DNA of 64,000 nt, taken from RYN-230 sp963837515 (GTDB lineage: Bacteria; Actinomycetota; Actinomycetes; Streptosporangiales; Streptosporangiaceae). The notes under the pieces are model-generated. The model was not told the DNA's origin, searched no databases, and saw only the letters and a list, made by a program, of their open reading frames with translations. Of this stretch, positions 1 through 8,498 are shown in pieces. The stretch's first letter is position 1. Each line of letters opens with the position of its first letter. The stretch lies in assembly GCA_963837515.1 (NCBI GenBank), contig CAWINT010000013.1:62001-126000 (forward strand), given 5' to 3'. A program made the position numbers and the translations under genes.

Positions 1-808
1 CAGCCGCAGCGAGCGATGGTCCGACAGCAGCGCCCCGATCTCCTGGCCGCCAACCGGGCTGCCGCGCCCGTCGCCGTCCTGGAACACGAGCGCGGCCTCA
101 TGACCGGTTCCGTCGAAGCCGCTGCGCCCGATGAAGTGAAAGACGTGGTAATCCCCCTCGCGCAGGGCCTGCTGGAGCGCCGCCAACGTCGCGGCGGGCA
201 AGCAGTTCGACCTCTAGCTGGCCGCCGCGCTGATTCGCCCGGAGCGCGGTCAGCAGGTCATCGCGTTCGCTGCCGACGTCCAGTCGGTTGTGGTCCGCCG
301 GGTCCGAGGTCGCCACCAGGATCCGCAGCGGCAGACCGAGCTCGAATGGAGCGGGTATCGGCGCGCCCGGGAGATAGCGAACGACCGACGTGCCGCGGGA
401 CAGGCCCACGAACTGGCCGAGGCTTTGGTCGAACATCAGCTCCCAGGGCAGCGCCAGCGCTGGGTCACCGCTGAGCGCCAGGCGGATCCGCAACCCGTGC
501 CCGCGGGCCCCGACGACGGCCAGGCTGCGGTGCAGGCACTCCTCAAGGTCATCGTGGAACAGCGCCCCGTAAAGGTCCCCACCAGCTTCCTTCACGAGCT
601 CAATCTCGGGCCCGGCTGGGCGCCGCTCGCTTCCGCTGCGACGCTGCAAAGTCAGGACAAGGTTCGCGAGATGGACATCAGAAAAAGGAGAGCGGAAGGA
701 TTGCCTCGGCGTTTCGCCGCTGGGTGACTGGCTGACGCGGACCCGATACGAGCGTCCCACCTGCTCAAACAGCAGATCGAGATCGTCGTAGACGGCCGGG
801 CGGTCCAC
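1..808 (-). pseudogene. CHAT-domain protein, partial and frameshifted
   Basis: This is the N-terminal part of a CHAT (caspase-like peptidase) protein; the rest lies left of the window. The GTG start at 808 has AGGGGGA a few bases upstream. The first ~200 residues read well (LPWELMFDQ, then RILVATSDPADHNRLDVGSE). The frame then breaks in a C-rich run near 193-199. The next frame continues the family signature YHVFHFIGRSGFDG and ALVFQDGDGRG up to the edge. CHAT proteases normally have HFxGHG, with the second His catalytic. Here that His codon reads Arg (GRSG), so the protein may be inactive even if the frameshift is a sequencing error. It diverges from the SLATT gene at 1142, and both are families common in bacterial conflict systems. 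Domain call firm; function unknown. Confidence 0.75.
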
Positions 809-973
809 GGAGTCCCCCTATTGCCTTACTGCCGGGCTCTTGGCCGACGGGCCTGGCTGGTCCTCACGAGGGCCCCCCAACGGTGAGGAATAAGTAGCGG
901 TTTTCCACAGCGCCATCATCGGCAGTTTAGTGTTTTTGGACGACAGGAGCGCATAAAGGTCGCGCCCGATGGG

Positions 974-1000
974 CCGGACCGGCAGCGACGGCCGGTCCGG
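974..1000. promoter_or_regulatory. 10-bp stem-loop in the CHAT/SLATT divergent intergenic region
   Basis: CCGGACCGGC and GCCGGTCCGG form a perfect 10-bp stem with a 7-base loop. There is no T-tract. It lies within the 333-base gap (809-1141) that must hold promoters for both divergent genes. I see no other gene in this gap. It could be an operator or an mRNA leader structure for the SLATT gene. Confidence 0.35.
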
Positions 1001-1141
1001 TCCAGCCGGCTGGCTCGTCGAAGACGGCCGACCCGCTCAGCTGGGTCGAGTTGGCGGCTGACGACGCCGCTCCGGGCTGCGGCGCCCGGCAATCCATTGG
1101 CACCGCTCACGGCCTAGCCCCTCGTTGGAGACGCTTCGGAT

Positions 1142-2056
1142 GTGTCACGCTGTGGCGCTATGGCGGCATCTGCGGTCTCGGTGATCGAATGGGCGTGGCA
1201 GCGGCAGAGCGTATGGTCACAGACGGCCAACAGGCTAAAGGCAGGCCCGGGCCGTTCGTGGTCTGTGCGCTTGGCGCTCACGGTGGCAGCTGCGGCCCTG
1301 GCTCTGGCCGGCGCCCAGCTGAGGCAGGTGAGCCGTCCGGCATCAGTGGCGCTGGCGGTGGCCGCGGCACTGTCGCTGGCGGTGGTTGGGTTGCTGCGCG
1401 GGCGGCAGAATGTCGAGCAGACGCGGCGGTGGACCCGGGCGCGCTCGGTCTCCGAGGCACTCAAGTCTGAGGTGTTCTTGTTCATGACCCATTCGGACGC
1501 CTATCAAGGGCCGGACCGGGAGTCCCAGCTGGACGCAGAGGTGCAGCGGCTAGAGCGGGAAGCAGGGGACCTGCACCGGTTCACAGAAGGAGTGCAGGCC
1601 CGGGTGCGCCAGCTGCCGACCGTCCATGACGTGGCCAGCTATCTCCAGGTCCGGGTGCGTCAGTCGCAACTGGAGGGCTTCTACGAGCCGAAGGCCCGGC
1701 TCGTGCGGCAGCGGCTACGGGTCTTGAAGGCGACGGAAGTATCGCTGGCATTGACCGCGGCGGTGCTGGCGGCGCTGGCAGCTGTCTCTTCGGACGTAGG
1801 TGCGTGGGCGGCGGTGGCGACCACCGCCGGCGGAGCGGTGGCGGCGTATGCAGCGGGGCAGCGTTATGAGTACCTGTGGATTGAGTACAGCCGCACGGCC
1901 GATGAGCTGCGCCGTCTTCTCGATCGGGGTACGGCTGCGGACGGACGCATACTGTCGGGTCCCGAGTTGATCCGCGAATGCGAACAGGTGATTTCCGTGC
2001 AGAATCAGGGCTGGATGGCCAAGTGGGGCGAGGAGGGCGCCACGACTGCTGGCTGA
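1142..2056 (+). CDS. SLATT/DUF4231-type two-helix-pair membrane protein
   Basis: About 304 residues. Two hydrophobic pairs are visible: residues ~42-60 with ~67-83, and ~202-217 with ~221-237. Between them is a charged, probably coiled segment that includes ALKSEVFLFMTHSDAY. The C-terminal block EQVISVQNQGWMAKW is the typical end of the SLATT/DUF4231 domain. SLATT proteins are predicted pore-forming or membrane-disrupting effectors in nucleotide-activated and related conflict systems. That is family knowledge, not shown here. It is divergent from a CHAT protein, which fits a sensor/protease plus membrane-effector pair. The start is uncertain: GTG 1142 or the in-frame ATG at 1160; neither has a strong ribosome site. 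A strong hairpin follows at 2103. Confidence 0.72.
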   Translation: MSRCGAMAASAVSVIEWAWQRQSVWSQTANRLKAGPGRSWSVRLALTVAAAALALAGAQLRQVSRPASVALAVAAALSLAVVGLLRGRQNVEQTRRWTRARSVSEALKSEVFLFMTHSDAYQGPDRESQLDAEVQRLEREAGDLHRFTEGVQARVRQLPTVHDVASYLQVRVRQSQLEGFYEPKARLVRQRLRVLKATEVSLALTAAVLAALAAVSSDVGAWAAVATTAGGAVAAYAAGQRYEYLWIEYSRTADELRRLLDRGTAADGRILSGPELIRECEQVISVQNQGWMAKWGEEGATTAG

Positions 2057-2102
2057 CCAGCCCGGCTGACCGCGAGTGTCATGAACTAACCCCCGCGCAC
2101 CG

Positions 2103-2128
2103 CGGGCCGCCACGATCGTGGCGGCCCG
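2103..2128. terminator. 26-bp perfect palindrome, terminator-like
   Basis: A perfect 26-bp palindrome centred on ATCGTG-type sequence lies 47 bases after the SLATT stop. It can fold to an 11-bp GC stem with a 4-base loop. There is no U-tract, as is usual in actinobacteria. Best read as the terminator of the SLATT gene. Confidence 0.55.
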
Positions 2129-2187
2129 GGGACGCGGATGATGCGGGCCGATGCCCTGGCCATGAACCAGCCGGGGTAGTCCCCGGC

Positions 2188-2209
2188 GCTGGCGAGCACG
2201 CTCGCCAGC
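2188..2209. terminator. 9-bp stem-loop between convergent genes
   Basis: GCTGGCGAG, loop CACG, CTCGCCAGC. It sits just beyond the stop of the minus-strand gene ending at 2226, so it probably serves that gene or both directions. Confidence 0.5.
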
Positions 2210-2225
2210 CCGTCCCAGGCGTTGC

Positions 2226-2627
2226 TTATTGCAGGATCCTCCAGTCGTAGCCGCGTTGTCCCATGTCGTAGACCTCATCTGCGCGGCACCGTGGGCATCG
2301 GTAGGCGAAAAGGCGGTGGACCGGGCGCGGCGGCACCTGTTCCGCCCGGTGGCAGGTCCGCCCAGCGGGCAGCCGCCGCTGCTGAAGCATGGCCACCGTT
2401 GCCTCAACCGCCGGTGCTACCAGACCGATGGCCGTCCATGGCCGCCCGTCATATCCGCACTGGGCGCAGACGGTCTGGACATGCATCAGCTGGGGGGCCA
2501 CCGTCCAGGCCGCCCACCGCACCGGCCGCCCGCCGAGGTCTGGCACCGCGGGCGGGCCCTCCGTTACGCGCGGGTACGCCGACCAAGCCAGGGCCGGCCC
2601 GTTCGCCGGCCCGCGCATGTCATTCAC
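2226..2627 (-). CDS. small Cys-rich (zinc-ribbon-like) protein, unassigned
   Basis: 133 residues. Two CxxC pairs are visible, CAQCGYDG near residue 54 and RCPRCRADEVYDMG near residue 110. This is the spacing of a split zinc ribbon. The middle contains a short helix (AVEATVAMLQQRR). GC-rich third positions and the conserved-looking cysteines support it as real. It is convergent with the SLATT gene. I do not recognise a named family; similar small ribbon proteins occur in actinobacterial genomes and mobile elements. The start at 2627 is the furthest ATG; a later start would leave the ribbon intact. Confidence 0.55.
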   Translation of the reverse strand: MNDMRGPANGPALAWSAYPRVTEGPPAVPDLGGRPVRWAAWTVAPQLMHVQTVCAQCGYDGRPWTAIGLVAPAVEATVAMLQQRRLPAGRTCHRAEQVPPRPVHRLFAYRCPRCRADEVYDMGQRGYDWRILQ

Positions 2628-2811
2628 CGGCCTTCAGGGGGTGCCGGTGGATGATCCGGGCCGCGTCCGCCGGGGCGGCGGGAGCGGCGGGAGGGCGGTG
2701 CAGGACATAAACATGAAAGCCCCCGGCGGAGGAACGTCTTGGTTGATCGCCTGGCTATCAGAAGGCTTCGATGCGTCACGAGCCGCCACGCCGTCTGTGA
2801 CCAAGCCGTGC

Positions 2812-2859
2812 CCAGCCGGTCGAGATCAGGTTGAACCAGCCGGTCGAGATCAGGTTGAA
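2812..2859. repeat. 24-bp tandem duplication (two copies)
   Basis: The unit starting CCAGCCGGTCGAGATCAGG is present twice, head to tail and without mismatch, at 2812-2835 and 2836-2859. It lies in the 476-base gap between the genes ending at 2627 and starting at 3104. Confidence 0.8.
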
Positions 2860-2923
2860 AGAGTCTCTGTGCGGGGCCACGCAGACGCCGGCGAGGTCTC
2901 GCCGGGAGAGCGCTCAGCGGAGC

Positions 2924-2962
2924 TTTCCACAGAGTTATCCACTGCTGTGACCGTTATAACGG
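2924..2962. other. DnaA-box-like sites and a 12-bp AT-centred palindrome
   Basis: TTTCCACA (2924-2931) and TTATCCACT (2935-2943) resemble DnaA boxes, with TTATCCACA as the classical form. They are followed by the perfect palindrome CCGTTATAACGG (2951-2962). These are unusual AT-rich marks in this sequence, next to a 24-bp tandem repeat. They could be an operator for the gene at 3104 or the relic of a plasmid or element control region. Two imperfect boxes are not an origin. Confidence 0.3.
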
Positions 2963-3103
2963 TTTGGCTTCGTACCCAAGCGCCCGCGTGGTGGCGCTGG
3001 AGTGGGCGCCCCGCACCGGTAGTGTCCGGACAGCGGTGCGCGAGGCGCCAGGTCGTGCCCGACGGCGTGGCGGTACCGAGCGGGCGCACCGGGAGGTGTG
3101 CTG

Positions 3104-3799
3104 ATGAAATGGAAGGCAACCCCCAGGCACGCCGACACTGACCCAGGACCCTGGCTGGCGCAACTGCAGCACGATGGCCCGGGGCCAGAATTCCAGGCCC
3201 GCCCCGAGAACGAGCCCCCGCTTTCCCGCCCATACGTCGCCCGTGTGCGCAGCCACGTTCCCGCACCCGAACCCTCAGATGCAGGCAGCTGGCCGTTCCC
3301 GGTGGCCATCCGCCGTCAGGCCGAGCGCCGCCGCGGCACCCGGCGGGAGCCGGTGCAGCCCGCATCCTCGCCTGCGCCAGGCGAGGATCGCCGCGAGGAG
3401 TGCCCGCTCTTTGCCGCGGCGCCAGCCCTTCCTGATGGTCAGGCCCCAGAACGTGCGGTGATTGGTGACCGGTTGCGCAGGCCCATCCTGTGGTGCCGGA
3501 TGGGTCATTGTGTGGCCTGGCATGCTGACCCCGCGGCCGTCGGCGAGGCCGACAACCGGGCCCGGGCGGTCGCGGTCGGCTGGCGCGAGGATGCTCTGGG
3601 CCGGATCGCGTGTCCGGCATGCCTGCAATCCAGCCCCGAATTCCGGACGAGGTACCCGCTGGTGCCATGGGACAGCAAACGAGCCGTGGCCATGCTCACT
3701 CTCTGGGAGGCGGCTACCCGCCGGCACCGCGGCACCACCGGCGACGCTGCCCCAACCGGCAGAGGCCTGGTTCCCGGCCGCCGGTCCCGTGCGGGATGA
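3104..3799 (+). CDS. unassigned protein with C-terminal Cys-rich domain
   Basis: 231 residues. ATG 3104 is chosen because GGGAGG lies 7 bases upstream; an in-frame GTG at 3098 is less likely. The first ~120 residues are proline- and arginine-rich and low in complexity. The last ~100 look conserved: WCRMGHCVAWHADP, then ACPACLQSSPEF, with WDSKRAVAMLTLWEAATRR near the end. Two Cys/His clusters suggest metal binding. The function is unknown. It faces the minus-strand gene at 4107 and overlaps its run-on 3' end. Confidence 0.5.
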   Translation: MKWKATPRHADTDPGPWLAQLQHDGPGPEFQARPENEPPLSRPYVARVRSHVPAPEPSDAGSWPFPVAIRRQAERRRGTRREPVQPASSPAPGEDRREECPLFAAAPALPDGQAPERAVIGDRLRRPILWCRMGHCVAWHADPAAVGEADNRARAVAVGWREDALGRIACPACLQSSPEFRTRYPLVPWDSKRAVAMLTLWEAATRRHRGTTGDAAPTGRGLVPGRRSRAG

Positions 3800-4107
3800 C
3801 GCGCTGGAAAGCCAGGTGCCGGCCGTCCCCGCGCCAGGCCGGTTAACATCGGATCGCCCAGGGCGAGCACCGCGGTAACCAGGTCCAGCAGCGGCCCGGA
3901 CAGGTCGTGATCGGCGATCACACAGTAGTGATCACCGAAACGCAGGTGGTAGATGGGGTCACCGGGAACCGGGCGGTACGGTACCGGGACATCCAGGGCT
4001 CGGGCCAGGAGTTCCTCCCAGCGCCCGGCATCGCTGCGCCCAGCGGTTTCGATCATCCGGCGCCACATGGCACCGTCCCACCCGACCTGGGTCACCTCGA
4101 CCCTCAT
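3505..4107 (-). CDS. small unassigned protein with an antisense run-on tail
   Basis: The first ~100 residues from ATG 4107 look like a genuine small actinobacterial protein: MRVEVTQVGWDGAMWRRM, then YHLRFGDHYCVIADHDLSG and LLDLVTAVLALGDPM. After that the frame stays open for ~100 low-complexity residues read antisense to the conserved part of the gene ending at 3799. The simplest reading is that the original stop, near 3800, was lost. The N-terminal part is confident; the product is unassigned. Confidence 0.5.
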   Translation of the reverse strand: MRVEVTQVGWDGAMWRRMIETAGRSDAGRWEELLARALDVPVPYRPVPGDPIYHLRFGDHYCVIADHDLSGPLLDLVTAVLALGDPMLTGLARGRPAPGFPARHPARDRRPGTRPLPVGAASPVVPRCRRVAASQRVSMATARLLSHGTSGYLVRNSGLDCRHAGHAIRPRASSRQPTATARARLSASPTAAGSACQATQ

Positions 4108-4137
4108 CCGCCCAGTGTGCCCTGCGGCTGCGCACAA

Positions 4138-4932
4138 AGCACGCTACCGGGTCCAGTACACCCCGGGCTGTGCCCGGGCTGGGCCTCCTCCGCCACCCGC
4201 TGCGTCCCCGGCGCGCAGCCTCAGCGGGGTTCCCAAGGGGAAGGGCCCCTATTAGGCTGGAAGGTCAGTGTAGGCGCCCAGCCGTAGGGGAGCGTGCGCT
4301 GCGGGGACGGAACTAGGGGTACCTATGAGCAGGGGGCTGGGCCGAATTCCCCCGATCAGGGGCACTCTAGCGCAGGACGGCGACCAGGCCGACAACCACG
4401 GGCCGGCTTGCGCGGATACGCCGGCGCCGGGCGGGGCCGGCCAGCCGACAGCTGGCCACCCGGCGGCGGGCCACCCGGCGGCGGGCCAGCCGACGGCCGG
4501 CCACCCGGCGGAGGGGACGCGGGACACCACGCCGCGGTACGAGCCCACGAGGGAGGCCCGCACCCGGGGGCGTCTAGCGCCCGGGCTTGCACCGGGTGCA
4601 CTGGGCTGGCCCTGGCATCCCCGCCGCCTGGCCACCGCCCTGCACCGGGGACGGGGCGGGAGCTTAGGGCGGGAGGCTGGACGGCACGCACACGCAACAC
4701 CAGCCCGCTCATTTGCCCCCCGAACGTAGCCCGCAGTTGGTCTGCTGGGGCTCACCTCGGGACTCCCGGCCGGGTGAGGCGGCCTTCGGCCGGTAGCCGT
4801 GGTGCCCGGCGGGAGATCAGGACGGCGGTAGCGGAGGCGGGAAGCGCTGATGCCGGAATGGTGCCCTCCGGGGCACGGTCCCGGGACTTACGTCTCTGGG
4901 CACCGGGCCGGCGCGGCGCGGACGATCGCGGT
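4138..4932. other. intergenic region without a convincing gene
   Basis: About 800 bases between the gene starting at 4107 (minus) and the ABC ATPase at 4933 (plus). Several overlapping frames are open on both strands because of the high GC content. None has a recognisable domain or a good ribosome site, and the repeat at 4440-4514 keeps them open. Promoters for both flanking genes should lie here. Confidence 0.4.
4440..4514. repeat. five tandem 15-bp units
   Basis: Units GCCAGCCGACAGCTG, GCCACCCGGCGGCGG (twice), GCCAGCCGACGGCCG and GCCACCCGGCGGAGG follow each other with no gap. Being a multiple of three, they hold frames open and would encode a Pro/Ala/Gly repeat if translated. Confidence 0.75.
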
Positions 4933-5880
4933 ATGGGAGGGGTACCGGCGTGCCAGCCGCCCGCGATCGTGGTGCAGCGACTGCGAAAGGACTATGGGCG
5001 GCTGCGCGCGGTCGACGGCGTGAGCTTCGAGGTCAGGCGCGGCGAGATCTACGCCCTGCTCGGGCCCAACGGGGCAGGCAAGACGACGACGGTGGAGATC
5101 CTCGAGGGCCACCGCCGCCGCACGTCCGGGTCGGTGCAGGTGCTCGGCTCCGATCCGGGCACCGGCGGCCGGCGCTTCCGCGAGCGCATCGGGATCGTCC
5201 TGCAGTCCGGCGGGACCGACGCCGAGCTGACGGTGCGCGAGATGGTCACGCTGTACGCCAGCTTCTACGCCCGGCCCCGGGACGTGGCCGGCACGATCGA
5301 GCAGGTCGGCCTGGCCAGTAAGCGGCGAGCCCGGGCCCGGACCCTGTCCGGCGGCCAGCTGCGCCGGCTCGATCTTGCCCTGGCGCTGGTCGGCGACCCG
5401 GAACTGCTGTTCCTGGACGAGCCGACGACGGGCTTCGACCCCAACGCACGGCGGGATGCCTGGGACATGATCGCCGGGCTGCGCCAGTCGGGCACCACCA
5501 TTCTGCTCACCTCGCACTACCTCGACGAGGTGCAGCGCCTGGCGGACCGGGTCGGCGTGATGAGCCACGGTCACCTGGTCGAGGAATCGACCCCGGGCGC
5601 ACTCGGCGGCCGCGACCTGGCCGGCACCGTGATCAGCTTCCGGCTGCCGACCGCGGTACCCGCCGCCGAGGTTCCAGCCGGCCCCTGGGATCTGCCGCAG
5701 CAGCCCGAGGGCGGCATCACCATGCATACCGACGACCCCACCCACGTGCTGCTCGCCCTGACCCAGTGGGCGATCCACCGCGGCGTGGACCTGGAAGGGC
5801 TCACCGTGGTCCGGCCCTCCCTGGAGGACGCCTACCTGCGGATCACCGACCAGGCCGGGGCAGGCAGCGGTGGCCGCTAG
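4933..5880 (+). CDS. ABC transporter ATP-binding protein (DrrA-like)
   Basis: 315 residues from ATG 4933. The longer open frame upstream lacks homology-like sequence. Walker A is GPNGAGKTT near residue 46, the signature LSGGQLRRLDLALAL and Walker B LLFLDEPTTGFDP, with the H-loop in LLTSHYLDE. A ~80-residue C-terminal extension (LEDAYLRIT) is typical of DrrA-type ATPases of ABC-2 exporters for drugs, lipids or polyketides. It works with the permease at 5870, whose start overlaps this gene by 11 bases. The substrate cannot be inferred. Confidence 0.9.
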   Translation: MGGVPACQPPAIVVQRLRKDYGRLRAVDGVSFEVRRGEIYALLGPNGAGKTTTVEILEGHRRRTSGSVQVLGSDPGTGGRRFRERIGIVLQSGGTDAELTVREMVTLYASFYARPRDVAGTIEQVGLASKRRARARTLSGGQLRRLDLALALVGDPELLFLDEPTTGFDPNARRDAWDMIAGLRQSGTTILLTSHYLDEVQRLADRVGVMSHGHLVEESTPGALGGRDLAGTVISFRLPTAVPAAEVPAGPWDLPQQPEGGITMHTDDPTHVLLALTQWAIHRGVDLEGLTVVRPSLEDAYLRITDQAGAGSGGR

Positions 5881-6685
5881 CACCGCGCACCGATCCCAGG
5901 CGGCCCCGCTGCTGGCCCTGCGTCAGGTGCGCTATCAGCTGCTGCTCCTGCTGCGCAGCCCGCTCAGCTTCTTCATCACGCTGGTGATCCCGCTGCTCCT
6001 GCTCATCAGCCTCAACGTGGTCAAGCCCGGCACCGCGAGCGCGCCGGGCGGCCTGCCCTACGTCCAGTTCCTCACCCCCGCGGTCAGCGCCTTCTGCCTG
6101 CTCAACGCTTGTTACGTGACCACTGTGACCGGCCTGGTCCTGGCCCGCGAGGAGGGAATCCTGAAACGCCTGCGCGGCACTCCCCTGCCCGCCTGGGCCT
6201 ACCTGGGTGGCCGGTCCGGCTCCGCCCTGGTGACCTCGCTCGGCTCGATGGCGATCATCATCGGGACCGCCACGGCGTTCTTCCACGTGACGATCTACTG
6301 GCGGGCGATGGGCTACTTCGCCGCCGCGGCCCTCCTGGGCATGGTGTGCTTCTTCCTGCTCGGCGTCGCGGTGACCACGGCCGTGCCGAAAACCGACGCG
6401 GCCCTCCCGATCGCCTACGGCACGATGCTGCCGCTGGCGTTCATCTCCGACGTGTTCTTCTCCTCGGCGCACGCACCGCACTGGCTCTACGACTTCGCCT
6501 CCGCCTTCCCGGTCGCGCCGGTGGCCCGGGCGATGGAAGCGTGCTTCCGCCCGGGCACGCAGGCCTGGCCGATGCCCGCTTCCGGGCTGCTGGTCGTGCT
6601 CGGCTGGAGCGCCGCCGCAGCCATCGTCATCGCGCTGGCCTTCCGCTGGGAACCCGGCCCCATCCAGTGGCGCGCCCGACGGTGA
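5870..6685 (+). CDS. ABC-2 type transporter permease (DrrB-like)
   Basis: 271 residues, GTG start inside the end of the ATPase gene, so the two are translationally coupled. Six hydrophobic segments are visible. The ABC-2 signature region GLVLAREEGILKRLRGTPLP marks the cytoplasmic coupling loop before helix 3. Length and layout match DrrB/ABC-2 permeases, which form a homodimer with two ATPase subunits and export lipophilic compounds. A hairpin terminator follows at 6712. Confidence 0.9.
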   Translation: MAASTAHRSQAAPLLALRQVRYQLLLLLRSPLSFFITLVIPLLLLISLNVVKPGTASAPGGLPYVQFLTPAVSAFCLLNACYVTTVTGLVLAREEGILKRLRGTPLPAWAYLGGRSGSALVTSLGSMAIIIGTATAFFHVTIYWRAMGYFAAAALLGMVCFFLLGVAVTTAVPKTDAALPIAYGTMLPLAFISDVFFSSAHAPHWLYDFASAFPVAPVARAMEACFRPGTQAWPMPASGLLVVLGWSAAAAIVIALAFRWEPGPIQWRARR

Positions 6686-6711
6686 CTACCGTTCGGGGAG
6701 ATCGTCACGCA

Positions 6712-6739
6712 GCCTCGCCGGCCCCAGTCCCGGCGAGGC
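6712..6739. terminator. 10-bp stem-loop after the ABC exporter
   Basis: GCCTCGCCGG and CCGGCGAGGC pair perfectly around an 8-base loop, 26 bases after the permease stop. There is no U-tract. It probably ends the two-gene exporter operon; the regulator at 6945 converges on it. Confidence 0.6.
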
Positions 6740-6944
6740 CACGCGGCGTCATACCAGAACGCCCGTCAACCACGGCCGCTGCAACGCATGCCGATGCAGG
6801 TCCGTGGCCTCCCCTCCTGATCGCGTTACGGCACAAGCTAGGCAAGGCCGCGCAGCACTGGGAGTCGGGAAAACTCCCTATCCCAAGAGAGGGCCAGCGG
6901 AACGGGCCGGGCGCACCGCGGGCAGCTTGTCCCGGCGATGCCAG

Positions 6945-8498
6945 CTACTCGGGGCTGACGAGCCCGTGCTCAAGGGCAAACAGCGTCGCGCCGGCGCGGG
7001 TGGTCACCCCGGCCTTGCCGTACAGACGCTGGATGTGGTGGTCGCAGGTCTTCGGGGAGATGCCCAGCCGGCGGGCAACCTGCTTGGTGGCCAGGCCCCG
7101 GGCAAGCAGGCCAAGCACCTCGCATTCGCGCTCGGACAGCCCAGCAGGCCGGCGCAGCGGCCGAGGCGGCTGGCCCGCCGCGGTCAGCACGGCGTGCACC
7201 GCCTCCGGGGCGAGCCGGCCCGCATCCGCCTCCCGGCACAATTCGGCTGCTGCCGCAGTTGGTGCCAGCGCCGGCCGGTGCGCCCGTGGCTCCCGCATCG
7301 CCTGGTAGCAGTCGGCCGCCGCGAGCAGCCACGCCGCCAGCGGCAGGTCACCGGCCCGGCTGCCCCGGTGGTAGCCGGAGCCGTCGCAGCGCTCACCATG
7401 CGACCCGGCCAGACGGGCCAGCGGGCGCAGCCCCGGCGCGGCGTCGAGGACACGCTCGCTGTGGTACGCGTGCAGCCGCACCTGCTCACGCTCGTCGCGG
7501 TTCAGCGGGCCCGGCTTGGCCCACACGTTGACCGGGACGGCGACGCGGCCGATGTCGTGCACCAGCCCCGCCCGGCGCACCAACAGCGCGTCCGCGGCGG
7601 CCAGCCCCGCCTGCGCGGCGGACCGCCCGGCGAGCTCGGCCACCGCGCGGGAGTGCCCGATCGTCCACAGGCTCTTGAGGTCGGCGAAATCCGCGATCGC
7701 CGACAGGCAGGCATCGAGCCGTTCCCCAGCGACCGCGGGCTGCGGCCCGGGCTCGGCCAGCAACGCGTCCTCCCAGATGGACGGCGCGTCCAGGCCCTCG
7801 TACAGGTGATCACCGAGTCCGAGGCAGGCGCTCACGGCCTGCGGGTCCAGCCCCGACCCGGCGCGCTCGGCCAGGATGCGGGTCGCGAGCGCGGTACCAC
7901 CCTGCTGCCAGGCCATGTCCGCGTCCTGGGCCACCTGCATGATCCGCACCGCCAGCGGCACCTGGTCGCCTTGCAGCTCTCCCGGCATGCCCTTGCCGTC
8001 CCAGCGCTCCCACAGATGGCCCAGCGCGAACTGGACGTCCTCGGACAAGCCCATCCGCGCGCCCAGTATCTGGGCGACATCGCAATGGCTGGCGGCCCAC
8101 TTGCGAAACTCCGCCACGCCGCCAAACGCCGACCTGGCCATCGCCGCCGCCCGCGCAATCCGCGTGCGCCCCGGGTGGGCCACCCGCGCCGCCGTGGCGA
8201 CCAGGTCGAGCCGGGTCGCGAAGGCCACCGCCATCATCTGGGGTCGCGCCGAAAGCTCGTCCCCGAAGAACCGCGCGTCGATCTCGCTCTCGGCCGTGCA
8301 CCCGGCGAAATGCAGCACCCCCGTGTAGAAGACGGTCGCCTGACCGTCCTCTGACAGGCCCATCGCCTGGGCTGTCCGCACCGCGAGCACCGCGGTGCGC
8401 AGCCCATGCTCCAGCGGCTGGCCCATCGCCAGGTCAGTAGCCAGCGACAGCACCGCAGCCGCTTCGGCCAGCCGTAACGGGTGACCGGACGCAGCCAT
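6945..8498 (-). CDS. HD-domain phosphohydrolase-type protein with LuxR DNA-binding domain
   Basis: 517 residues from ATG 8498. GGAAGG lies six bases upstream, and the longer frame to 8657 is Arg/Ala-rich filler. The N-terminal half contains an HD-GYP-like remnant (HLWERWDGKGMPGE). Near residue 300 the second block begins: IGHSRAVAELA, HDIGRVAVPV and SHGERCDGSGYHRG, the HD-GYP hallmark positions. The C-terminus is a LuxR-type helix-turn-helix (LSERECEVLGLLARGLATKQVARRLG, split here as LSERECEVLG and QVARRLGISPKT). The combination suggests a regulator that senses or degrades a small ligand and binds DNA. Related proteins occur in mycobacteria and other actinobacteria. Its target is unknown; the convergent exporter is one candidate. 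Confidence 0.8.
   Translation of the reverse strand: MAASGHPLRLAEAAAVLSLATDLAMGQPLEHGLRTAVLAVRTAQAMGLSEDGQATVFYTGVLHFAGCTAESEIDARFFGDELSARPQMMAVAFATRLDLVATAARVAHPGRTRIARAAAMARSAFGGVAEFRKWAASHCDVAQILGARMGLSEDVQFALGHLWERWDGKGMPGELQGDQVPLAVRIMQVAQDADMAWQQGGTALATRILAERAGSGLDPQAVSACLGLGDHLYEGLDAPSIWEDALLAEPGPQPAVAGERLDACLSAIADFADLKSLWTIGHSRAVAELAGRSAAQAGLAAADALLVRRAGLVHDIGRVAVPVNVWAKPGPLNRDEREQVRLHAYHSERVLDAAPGLRPLARLAGSHGERCDGSGYHRGSRAGDLPLAAWLLAAADCYQAMREPRAHRPALAPTAAAAELCREADAGRLAPEAVHAVLTAAGQPPRPLRRPAGLSERECEVLGLLARGLATKQVARRLGISPKTCDHHIQRLYGKAGVTTRAGATLFALEHGLVSPE

Noticed and set aside
2924..2962. Replication origin
   Set aside because: Only two imperfect DnaA-box-like sites and no dnaA, dnaN or rep gene nearby.
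4294..4932. Longer N-terminal extension of the ABC ATPase
   Set aside because: The extra ~213 residues are Gly/Pro/Arg-rich with no domain, while ATG 4933 begins directly before the ATPase fold.
6804..8354. Long plus-strand frame of 516 residues
   Set aside because: It is exactly antisense to the HD/LuxR gene and consists of Gln/Arg/Gly-rich filler.
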